A DNA stretch of 37,534 nt from the IMG/VR virus record IMGVR_UViG_3300007345_000103, positions 1 through 37,534 of that record. One strand, given 5' to 3'. Below the pieces are notes generated by a model. The model saw nothing but the letters and a program-made list of their open reading frames with translations. It made no database searches and had not been told where the DNA came from. Origin of the DNA: a virus. This document shows positions 31,095 to 37,534 of this stretch, piece after piece; within the stretch, counting starts at the first letter, position 1; each line of letters begins with the position of its first letter. The translations under genes and the position numbers were made by a program.

Positions 31095-32485
31095 TGGATA
31101 TAAACCTAGAACAAACTATACTTCGCAACTTAGTAACGAATGATGAGTATGCGAGGAAGGTTGCAGCATTCGTATCACCGGACTATTTCGAAGGGGTCTA
31201 TCGTAATCTCTTCAAAGAGTTCACCAAGTTCATTGCCAAGTACAACAAACTTCCGACTATGGAATCCTTCAAGATTGAGATCGATGAGGGTGACCGACTG
31301 TCGGATGAACAGTACCGACATGCAATGGAGATTTTGCCCAACATCTTTTCTTTTGAAGAGGTAGACGTAAATTGGTTGGTTGACCGTACAGAGAAGTGGT
31401 GTCAAGACCGTGCGGTATTCAATGCAGTCATGGAGTCTATATCCGTAATTGATGGTAAACACAAAACACTAAGTAAGAATGCGATACCGGAGATCCTGAG
31501 TAAGGCGCTCGCAGTTAGTTTCGATACCAATATTGGACACGACTATATTGAAAACGTAGACCAACGATATGAGTTCTACCACCAGAAAGAAGAAAGACTT
31601 CCGTTCGATCTGGAATACTTTAATTCCATCACTAAGGGTGGTCTACCTAATAAGACCCTCAACATTGCACTTGCAGGTACGGGTGTCGGTAAAAGTCTTT
31701 TCATGTGTCATTGTGCTGGAGCTTCCTTGTCTCAGGGAAAAAATGTCCTTTACATCACTATGGAGATGGCTGAAGAACGAATCGCGGAACGTATCGATGC
31801 GAATCTACTCAACGTAGCGATTGACCAGTTAGAGAACATGTCGAAGGATATGTTCCGTGATCGGGTTGGAGAACTCGCACGTAAGACTCAGGGTAAGTTG
31901 ATAATCAAGGAGTACCCTACCGGACAGGCGAACACTTCACACTTCCGTGCTTTGTTGAACGAACTGAAACTGAAGAAGAAGTTTACTCCGGATATTGTCT
32001 TCATCGATTACTTGAACATCTGCGCCTCTTCTCGTATGAAGGGTATGGGTGGTGCAATTAACTCTTACTCTTATATCAAGAGTATTGCAGAAGAGATCCG
32101 TGGACTGGCAGTGGAGTTCAATGTTCCTATCGTCTCTGCAACTCAGACTACACGATCTGGTTACTCAAACGATGATGTGGGTCTCGAAGATACCTCTGAG
32201 TCTTTTGGTCTACCCGCAACCGCAGACTTCATGTTCGCTCTGATCTCTAACACTGAACTAAACTCTCAGGGTAAGATCCTCGTAAAACAGTTGAAGAACC
32301 GTTACAACGATCCCACAGTGAATCAGAAATTTGTTGTAGGGGTTGACAGATCGAAAATGAGACTGTATGATTGTGAACAGTCTTCGGAAGAAGAAGGTGA
32401 AGTAGTAGATGACCGTCCAGCGTTTGACAAGTCATCTGCGGGAGAACGTCTCAGTGCCGAGAGGTTCAATTTATTTAAGGTATAA
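31094..32485 (+). CDS. 41: gp41, replicative helicase (DnaB-type)
   Basis: A 463-residue hexameric helicase that unwinds DNA 5' to 3' ahead of the polymerase and pairs with the primase. Walker A AGTGVGKS lies near 193-200, Walker B region IVFIDYLNI near 302, and an acidic C-terminal tail follows. T4 gp41 is 475 residues. The start at 31094 follows GAGGA and overlaps the preceding stop (TGATG). The partner primase gp61 is not seen in this window. A promoter-like element lies near the 3' end. Confidence 0.95.
   Translation: MDINLEQTILRNLVTNDEYARKVAAFVSPDYFEGVYRNLFKEFTKFIAKYNKLPTMESFKIEIDEGDRLSDEQYRHAMEILPNIFSFEEVDVNWLVDRTEKWCQDRAVFNAVMESISVIDGKHKTLSKNAIPEILSKALAVSFDTNIGHDYIENVDQRYEFYHQKEERLPFDLEYFNSITKGGLPNKTLNIALAGTGVGKSLFMCHCAGASLSQGKNVLYITMEMAEERIAERIDANLLNVAIDQLENMSKDMFRDRVGELARKTQGKLIIKEYPTGQANTSHFRALLNELKLKKKFTPDIVFIDYLNICASSRMKGMGGAINSYSYIKSIAEEIRGLAVEFNVPIVSATQTTRSGYSNDDVGLEDTSESFGLPATADFMFALISNTELNSQGKILVKQLKNRYNDPTVNQKFVVGVDRSKMRLYDCEQSSEEEGEVVDDRPAFDKSSAGERLSAERFNLFKV
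32343..32371 (+). promoter_or_regulatory. Internal sigma70-like promoter in gp41
   Basis: TTGACA (32343-32348), 17-base spacer, TATGAT (32366-32371). In frame it encodes V-D-x5-L-Y-D. It would serve the genes from 32489 on. Confidence 0.55.
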
Positions 32486-32488
32486 ATC

Positions 32489-32668
32489 ATGTTTGACAAT
32501 TGGGAAATTGCAGTGGTCGCCACATTCTTGTTGTGGGCGAGTCACACTATAGGTTACCGATCCGGAATCAAAGCCGGCACTCTCATTGGAATTGAGAACG
32601 CACTACAATGGTTGCACGATAATGACTGTCTCGACAAAGACAAGGTTGACTGGGATGACCTCACTTAG
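32489..32668 (+). CDS. Small membrane protein after gp41
   Basis: A 59-residue protein: residues 6-20 are hydrophobic (EIAVVATFLLWASHT), then GYRSGIKAGTLIGIENALQWL and an acidic tail. The G-x-x-x-G-rich middle followed by a helix is seen in many small phage membrane proteins. No family recognised. It starts 3 bases after gp41 and overlaps the dioxygenase gene by 14 bases. Confidence 0.72.
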   Translation: MFDNWEIAVVATFLLWASHTIGYRSGIKAGTLIGIENALQWLHDNDCLDKDKVDWDDLT

Positions 32669-33206
32669 AGAACTTATCAAGGTATACGATAATGTTCTCA
32701 ATGAAGATGTATGTGCACGTTACGTAAGAATTTTCAAGAACAATAAGAAATCGGTCACGTCTTACAAGACTGGTGGTTACCACTTTGACCAATTGGACCT
32801 GAACGAGAGCGTTCCTTCTGAGTGCCAGTACGTCTACACCAAACTGTTACCCATCTATAGAAGTTATATTCAAGAGTGTGGTGCGGAGAACTATCTAAAG
32901 GTGACAGCGATGGAGGCGTTGCGTATAAAGAAGTACGCAAAGAAATCCACTCAGGAGTTTCAAACCCACGTTGACGTTACGGATTATCCGACAGCTCGTA
33001 GAGCGGCTGTCGCAATCATATACCTTAACAACAACGATGGTTCAACTATGTTCCCCGCATTAGATGTTGACGGGGGTGATTTAGAAATCAGACCAAAGAC
33101 CGGACGTGTCGTTGTCTTCCCACCCATGTGGATGTTTCCCCATGCAGGACTGACACCTAATGATCACGATAAGTACATCATGATGACATGTCTACATTAC
33201 CAATAA
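32655..33206 (+). CDS. 2OG-Fe(II) dioxygenase-like protein
   Basis: A 183-residue prolyl-4-hydroxylase-like protein. H105-V-D107 in the EFQTHVDVTD context and H163 in MFPHAGLTP form the metal triad; K173, ten residues later, takes the place usually held by the 2-oxoglutarate-binding Arg or Lys. The intermediate AAVAIIYLNNNDG and RPKTGRVVVFPPMW strands match the P4H core. The frame is open further upstream, but ATG 32655 fits the gene order best (14-base overlap). Substrate unknown. Confidence 0.83.
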   Translation: MTSLRELIKVYDNVLNEDVCARYVRIFKNNKKSVTSYKTGGYHFDQLDLNESVPSECQYVYTKLLPIYRSYIQECGAENYLKVTAMEALRIKKYAKKSTQEFQTHVDVTDYPTARRAAVAIIYLNNNDGSTMFPALDVDGGDLEIRPKTGRVVVFPPMWMFPHAGLTPNDHDKYIMMTCLHYQ

Positions 33207-33216
33207 GGAGAGTAAA

Positions 33217-33906
33217 ATGAGTGAGGTTAACCTTGTGGGTCTCACTACTCCTAGTGCTAGCACTGGGTGTCACACGGCGGAGGAGTTGGTTGCATACGCC
33301 GCAAGAGTTTCAAACCCGATCAATCAGAACAACGCATTGACCGCACCGAAACTTCTGAAGTATCTGATCAAACATAAACACTGGTCTCCCTTCGAGATGG
33401 TGTCAGTAACGATGGAGATCAAGACAACACGTGACATTTCACGTCAGATTGTTCGACACCGTTCGTTTTCATTCCAAGAGTTCTCTCAACGGTATGCGGA
33501 AAGTGACACCTTTAATCTACGAGAGGCGAGGTTGCAAGATCCTAAGAACCGACAGAACTCTATCGAACTGGATGACATTGATGATTTTGGAAAGGGTGGT
33601 AACAAGACCCCTAATGAACGACTCTACGAACAGTGGAACATGAAACAGTCCGAAGTTATCAACAAGGCGAGACAGGCGTATGAGTGGGCCCTGAACCAAG
33701 GTATTGCAAAGGAACAGGCCCGTGCGGTATTACCGGAGGGTAACACTAAGACAACTTTGTACATGTCCGGTACTCTGAGGTCTTGGATCCATTACTGTGA
33801 TCTACGCATGGCGAATGGTACTCAGAAAGAACACATCGATATTGCGAAAAAGGCATGGGCGGTAATCGGTGCACACTTTCCATCTGTAGTGGAGGCGTTA
33901 GACTAA
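33217..33906 (+). CDS. thyX: ThyX, flavin-dependent thymidylate synthase
   Basis: A 229-residue enzyme that methylates dUMP to dTMP using FAD and methylene-tetrahydrofolate. The ThyX signature RHR-x7-S occupies R80-H81-R82 to S90, within IVRHRSFSFQEFSQRY. The C-terminal LRSWIHYCDLRM segment carries the conserved dUMP-binding residues. GGAGAG ribosome site. It complements the dCMP deaminase at 19633. It overlaps the next small gene by one base. Confidence 0.95.
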   Translation: MSEVNLVGLTTPSASTGCHTAEELVAYAARVSNPINQNNALTAPKLLKYLIKHKHWSPFEMVSVTMEIKTTRDISRQIVRHRSFSFQEFSQRYAESDTFNLREARLQDPKNRQNSIELDDIDDFGKGGNKTPNERLYEQWNMKQSEVINKARQAYEWALNQGIAKEQARAVLPEGNTKTTLYMSGTLRSWIHYCDLRMANGTQKEHIDIAKKAWAVIGAHFPSVVEALD

Positions 33907-34043
33907 TGGAACAATTTGCCGGTTGGATGTTTTTGATTACGTTGGCGATTGTCAATACTGTTGTGTACATGTTGATAGATGGTTATTTCAAAGGTGACAT
34001 CGAAGGAGTTAAGGACGATGATATATACGACGAAAGTATTTGA
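33906..34043 (+). CDS. Small single-pass membrane protein
   Basis: A 45-residue protein with a hydrophobic helix at residues 5-25 (AGWMFLITLAIVNTVVYMLI) and an acidic cytoplasm-type tail. ATG overlaps the thyX stop by one base, and its end overlaps the AbrB-like gene by 26 bases. Function unknown. Confidence 0.72.
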   Translation: MEQFAGWMFLITLAIVNTVVYMLIDGYFKGDIEGVKDDDIYDESI

Positions 34044-34194
34044 AGACAGCGATGGATATCAATGTTTGGAATTTTCTGATGAGATGATGGAAGCGCTCGA
34101 TTTGAAAGTTGGTGACCAGATCGTTTGGGAACAAAATAAGATTACTGGTCAGTGGAGTTTTAGGAAACAAGATGGAAGTTCAGATACGGAATAA
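34018..34194 (+). CDS. AbrB/MazE-like DNA-binding protein
   Basis: A 58-residue protein with the SpoVT/AbrB swapped-hairpin pattern: a strand DGYQCLEFSDEMMEALDLKVGDQIVWE followed by a second hairpin ending WSFRK. Members are antitoxins or transition-state regulators. The better start is ATG 34018, preceded by AAGGAG; a longer frame from 33979 exists. No toxin is recognised beside it. It overlaps both neighbours. Confidence 0.7.
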   Translation: MIYTTKVFEDSDGYQCLEFSDEMMEALDLKVGDQIVWEQNKITGQWSFRKQDGSSDTE

Positions 34195-34837
34195 AGACTT
34201 TCTCGCAACCCTCAACCATTTCAAAGATGAGTTCTTTAAGGTTGACGGGTACGAGGATCCAAAGTACTTCATGTACTCTTCTGAAGAGGACAGACAAAAC
34301 GGACAGTACCTTACAAGCGAAGAGTTCTTGAGAGAGGTTTCTCTTAAGGGTGATCCTGTAGGTCCGCCAGATAGACACTATGCACAACCGATTGCGTCTA
34401 TGGTACGAAGGGATCCGGAAGTCTGGAGTTCGTACATGAATATGGTCAAGTACGAGTTCGCATCTGAGATAGGGGCGCACACCAGTGCACTGTTGTCGTA
34501 TTACCCGCCAGGCGGTTTCGTAGGTTGGCATACCAACTGGGACGCTACCGCATATCAAGTTCTGTTCACTTGGTCTGAGGGTGATGGTTACTTCACTTAT
34601 TATGATATCAAGAAAGATGAAGTGGTGACCATACCAGACGTACCAGGCTGGCAGTGCAGACACTATTACTTTGGACCCAAAGAGGAACCTGATAATTTGT
34701 GTTGGCACGCCGCATATGCAGGGGGTAAACGGATTACCCTCGCATATAAATTCTGTGGGTATGGTGAAAATGATCCTCGTGATGAGAAGGCGAGACAGTT
34801 ACGTGACATGTTAATTGAGGAGATTGAGAGTGATTAA
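34172..34837 (+). CDS. 2OG-Fe(II) dioxygenase-like protein, variant triad
   Basis: A 221-residue protein with a dioxygenase core near residues 105-195. YYPPGGFVGWH120TNWD leads to the distal H179 in LCWHAAY and R187 in GGKRITLAYKF. The proximal acidic position of the HxD motif is N122, and D124 is two residues further, so the metal site is unusual. ATG 34172 is the first codon after the AbrB-like overlap; an extension to 34109 is possible. It overlaps the next gene by 8 bases. Substrate unknown. Confidence 0.72.
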   Translation: MEVQIRNKDFLATLNHFKDEFFKVDGYEDPKYFMYSSEEDRQNGQYLTSEEFLREVSLKGDPVGPPDRHYAQPIASMVRRDPEVWSSYMNMVKYEFASEIGAHTSALLSYYPPGGFVGWHTNWDATAYQVLFTWSEGDGYFTYYDIKKDEVVTIPDVPGWQCRHYYFGPKEEPDNLCWHAAYAGGKRITLAYKFCGYGENDPRDEKARQLRDMLIEEIESD

Positions 34838-36284
34838 TCGGAGTTTACTTCGAGAACAACTTCTGGTTAGAAACGTCCATAGGGGACGTGCTAGTGAACA
34901 CAACAAAGAAGAGTTTGTCGAACTAATTGATAAGTGGAAGTGCTATCTCCATAACGAGGTGGGTATCCAGAAGGGTGACATATGTGCGATTGGTTGTGTC
35001 ACCAACAAAACAAATTTTCACGCCTTTGTTTTTGCACTTGCAGAACTGGGTGTTGTTATGTTTCCGGGCCACCTGCCTTGGAACAGAGACATCCTAGTTG
35101 ATGGTGCAATCCCTCTTCTCAAACCTGAACTACTTGTGATAGATGAAGAGGCTTCTCGCATGTGTGAGGGTATCATACCTGACTACCTTGTACATGAAAT
35201 GGAGAGTTACGGTAACACTGGGTGTCTGATTAACATCGATGATGTTGACCTAGACTCTTATGAAGGGGGTGAAGTGCCTGGCATCTTATCCGGACCCCAT
35301 GATCTTCTATACATCTCGTATGATGACGGACTGGAAGATGACAGTTTCAATTTCAGGTACTACACACATAAAGAGGTCGCCGCACTCTCTGCACGTAACG
35401 GTGCAATATTTAATCTAAAAGACACTCGTGCAATCCACACCTTCAATTTCATTCACGCAGAATCTTTCATGACGTATTTCCTACCGGCTTACATCTACTG
35501 TACGGAACATCTGTTAATGAATTTCTGGGACAGGTTGTCCATGTGGAACCCCGTGTTCACAAACTTTGTTGTGTCTGTCATGGAGGAAGAGGGTAAGAAA
35601 CAAGTCATGATCAAGAACGAGGAGACCCTTGAAAACATGGTCGCTCGTATGTCTAAAAAATCTAGGAGAGATGTGACATTCATTTACCCCTATGGTGAGT
35701 TCACGGAGAACCTACACCGTATTATAAAGAAGTGGGATCTAAGAGTTGCGATCCTAAGTGGAGAAAAGAGGGCGCAGGCGTTTAATCTGTTCTGCAAGGT
35801 GGTTGACAAAAAGACACCGTTCGAAGAGGGTAACGTAGGAAAACCCCTTGACAACTTCTATAATATTTTGTATAATGAAAGGGAAAAGGTCGCACTGGTT
35901 CGTGCAAAACCGTGTAGAGAATTCGTGCAACTTTCTCATTTTTATGACAAGAACGAGGCGGGTGAGTACATTCGGTTACATAGAGTGTTCAAGAACCCGT
36001 ACTCAAGACCAGTGAAGGAGATTCTGGGTCATGAGAACTTCGACATACTATCCAAGTACGGTAGAAACTACTTGGTTGTATACGAAGACTTTACCGCCGA
36101 AGAGAACGAGAAACTCTCTGACCTTCGGTATTTTAAGGATATCGTACACCAGTCTAGGGAAGCGTTTTGTCTCGACAATCTAAGATGTCGATACTGGCAC
36201 AACCTGAAGAGTCAACTGGAGTATGGTTTCGATGATTATGAAACTGATAGATTGAGGTATAGAGATGTCGAAAAAGAAGGATAG
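34830..36284 (+). CDS. Degenerate adenylate-forming (ANL)-like protein
   Basis: A 484-residue protein with the general layout of acyl-CoA or amino-acid adenylating enzymes. Residues near 45-75 (GDICAIGCVTNKTNFHAFVFALAELGVVMFPG) match their N-terminal strand-helix unit. Around 158-185, DLLYISYDDGLEDDSFNFRYYTHKEV stands where the family's TSGTTGxPK phosphate loop and H-x-x-V segment should be, but the Ser/Thr/Gly/Lys core is lost. It may bind rather than activate substrates. The start chosen is GTG 34830, 8 bases after GAGGA. A perfect promoter lies inside it. Confidence 0.55.
   Translation: MINRSLLREQLLVRNVHRGRASEHNKEEFVELIDKWKCYLHNEVGIQKGDICAIGCVTNKTNFHAFVFALAELGVVMFPGHLPWNRDILVDGAIPLLKPELLVIDEEASRMCEGIIPDYLVHEMESYGNTGCLINIDDVDLDSYEGGEVPGILSGPHDLLYISYDDGLEDDSFNFRYYTHKEVAALSARNGAIFNLKDTRAIHTFNFIHAESFMTYFLPAYIYCTEHLLMNFWDRLSMWNPVFTNFVVSVMEEEGKKQVMIKNEETLENMVARMSKKSRRDVTFIYPYGEFTENLHRIIKKWDLRVAILSGEKRAQAFNLFCKVVDKKTPFEEGNVGKPLDNFYNILYNEREKVALVRAKPCREFVQLSHFYDKNEAGEYIRLHRVFKNPYSRPVKEILGHENFDILSKYGRNYLVVYEDFTAEENEKLSDLRYFKDIVHQSREAFCLDNLRCRYWHNLKSQLEYGFDDYETDRLRYRDVEKEG
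35848..35876 (+). promoter_or_regulatory. Perfect internal sigma70 promoter in the ANL-like gene
   Basis: TTGACA (35848-35853), 17-base spacer, TATAAT (35871-35876). In frame it encodes L-D-x5-L-Y-N. It could serve the DUF3310 and SGNH-like genes 390 and 920 bases downstream. Confidence 0.7.
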
Positions 36285-36798
36285 AAGTGGTAGGGGTAGT
36301 ATTGATGACATCACTCCAGAAGAGTGGAACGAGATGGCCCGTAAACATAGGGAAGAGAAGTTTGGAAAGAAGGAGGACACTATTAAAGTAGATGGTATAA
36401 CTGTTGATACTGTGCCCCTAGACTTTACAACTAGTATCGGAAATCCCTACACACTTGACTATGGGGACGCCACTACAGTAACCCTGACTGTTACTGATGA
36501 TGACTATGGCAGCGTTGAACATCGTCCGGACTATAAGTTCCGTGAGGATGAGTTGATCAAGGAATTTAAAGAGTACATCGATAGTACGTACAGCGCCCAC
36601 TATTGTCAGTCCGGTATCCAGTCAAGTGAGGTTATCATTGACAGGGGAAGAGGTATGGGTTTCTTTCTAGGTAACGTGGATAAATACAACAGTCGCTACG
36701 GTAATAAGGGTGATGTATCTGATCACCGCAAAGACCTAATGAAAGTATTGCACTACGCACTACTGGCGTTGTATGTTCACGATCTAGAAAATGGATAA
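36265..36798 (+). CDS. DUF3310-containing protein
   Basis: A 177-residue protein. The N-terminal 100 residues are acidic and low in predicted structure. Residues about 112-175 carry the DUF3310 pattern common in phage proteins: HYCQSGIQSSEVI, then GFFLGNVDKYNSRYGNKG and DLMKVLHYALLAL. The role of DUF3310 is not established; it often sits in nucleotide-metabolism or replication clusters. It overlaps the upstream gene by 20 bases. Confidence 0.85.
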   Translation: MSKKKDRSGRGSIDDITPEEWNEMARKHREEKFGKKEDTIKVDGITVDTVPLDFTTSIGNPYTLDYGDATTVTLTVTDDDYGSVEHRPDYKFREDELIKEFKEYIDSTYSAHYCQSGIQSSEVIIDRGRGMGFFLGNVDKYNSRYGNKGDVSDHRKDLMKVLHYALLALYVHDLENG

Positions 36799-36801
36799 TT
36801 T

Positions 36802-37534
36802 ATGTTACTAGTCAATGGTTGCAGTTTTACATATGGGGATGAGTTGGAGGGTTGTAATGATGACCCCCCTACTCACTGGCCTAGAAACTGGGCAAGTAAG
36901 TTAAGTAATCATCTTGGTTTTGAGGAACCACCAGTAAATCTTGCAACCTGTGGCGGAGGTAACGAAAAGATTTTCCGTGATCTCACAGTGTACCTTGCGG
37001 ATGCACAGGCGGGAAAGAGAACCATGCCCACTCACATTGTGGTTATGTGGTCTGGGTTTACTCGACATGAGGTCGCTGAGTCCAGAGAGGTTCACAACGA
37101 AAAGTGGTTGAACATAAAACGATATGATGACATGACCCAATATTCTCCGGAGAGAATCGATATTCTTGACGAGAGTAAGTGGGGTGCGATGTACATGTAT
37201 ATCCATAAGGGTCATGAACCAAGAACCGATATTCTACACACCCTTACTTTCATGTTAAGTCTACAAAACACATGTGATACTCTTGGTATTAAATTGATTC
37301 AAGGCGCTTTCCATAAGATGATGTATGATATGATGATCTACATGACTCAGGAAAATGGACGAGATAAAATTTTTCGCAATTGGCAGAAACAGTGTAATGA
37401 ACATCTGGGTAGACTAAAGAAAGAGTCTAGGATTGGAATGGGACATTGGAAAGACCTCTACACTCTCGCCAAAGAGAACTATACGATCCACGAACACAAT
37501 CATCCAGACGAAGACGCACATACAGAGTATTCGA
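36802..37534 (+). CDS. SGNH hydrolase-like protein, partial
   Basis: The gene is cut by the window end; 244 codons are present with no stop. NGCSFTYGDEL at residues 5-15 matches the SGNH block I (G-x-S with the catalytic Ser), NLATCGGGNEKI near 49-60 resembles block II, and HNHPDEDAHTEY near 232-243 has the final 'D..H' of block V. SGNH enzymes are esterases or acetyltransferase-like proteins that act on acyl groups, often on glycans. In phages such proteins are common, with unknown substrate. ATG follows the DUF3310 stop by 3 bases. Confidence 0.72.
   Translation, partial: MLLVNGCSFTYGDELEGCNDDPPTHWPRNWASKLSNHLGFEEPPVNLATCGGGNEKIFRDLTVYLADAQAGKRTMPTHIVVMWSGFTRHEVAESREVHNEKWLNIKRYDDMTQYSPERIDILDESKWGAMYMYIHKGHEPRTDILHTLTFMLSLQNTCDTLGIKLIQGAFHKMMYDMMIYMTQENGRDKIFRNWQKQCNEHLGRLKKESRIGMGHWKDLYTLAKENYTIHEHNHPDEDAHTEYS

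Overview
This window is part of the genome of a T4-like myovirus, most likely a marine phage of a Gram-negative bacterium. The core genes appear in an order close to that of T4-like marine phages: the end of the major capsid gene (gp23), a tail-tube protein (gp19 family), uvsY, uvsW, gp55 (late sigma), gp47, gp46, gp45, gp44, gp62, regA, hsp20, gp43 (DNA polymerase), uvsX, gp41 and thyX. No photosynthesis genes are visible. The phage carries Kdo genes, and Kdo is normally a proteobacterial LPS sugar, so a proteobacterial host is a reasonable guess but not proven. Coding density is very high: genes mostly overlap by a few bases, and no gap exceeds about 160 bases.

Layout. 1-1110: end of gp23, a terminator, a small secreted protein with an EF-hand-like loop, and a bidirectional terminator. 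1130-4485 (minus strand): an early-type operon with a DUF4338/DruA-like protein, a glycosyltransferase and a GIY-YIG nuclease fused to a ParB-like region. 4540-7771: tail tube protein behind a perfect late promoter, then uvsY, a small basic protein and uvsW. 7824-12487: a 2OG dioxygenase, a cytidylyltransferase, gp55, gp47 and gp46, with small conserved proteins between them. 12484-17208: a second dioxygenase, gp45, tRNA-Arg(UCU), kdsB, kdsA and a membrane-anchored SleB-type hydrolase. 17293-21583: gp44, a PsiE-like membrane protein, MazG-like, DUF2061, dCMP deaminase, sulfotransferase, gp62 and regA. 21583-24270: a cupin dioxygenase, a minus-strand probable virion protein, hsp20 and a GT25-like glycosyltransferase. 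24323-32485: gp43, a possible primase-like protein, a nucleotide-sugar epimerase and dehydrogenase, uvsX and gp41. 32489-37534: more dioxygenases, thyX, an AbrB-like protein, a degenerate adenylate-forming-enzyme homologue, DUF3310 and an SGNH-like protein cut by the window end.

Three themes stand out. First, accessory cassettes sit in nearly every junction between replication genes, and many concern surface sugars: CMP-Kdo (kdsA, kdsB), UDP-uronic acids (dehydrogenase plus 4-epimerase), a CDP-activating enzyme, two glycosyltransferases, a sulfotransferase and an SGNH protein. Second, five Fe(II)/2-oxoglutarate dioxygenase-like proteins occur in 37 kb. Third, the window holds an unusual set of near-perfect sigma70 promoters, six of them exactly TTGACA-N17-TATAAT. 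Several have the upstream stop codon inside the -35 box. Three lie exactly 6 bases before an ATG, which predicts leaderless mRNA. Six are buried inside coding sequence, and five of these leave the same peptide trace. T4-type late promoters (TATAAATA and a variant) precede the two probable structural genes tested. This suggests early genes use the host sigma70 and late genes use gp55.
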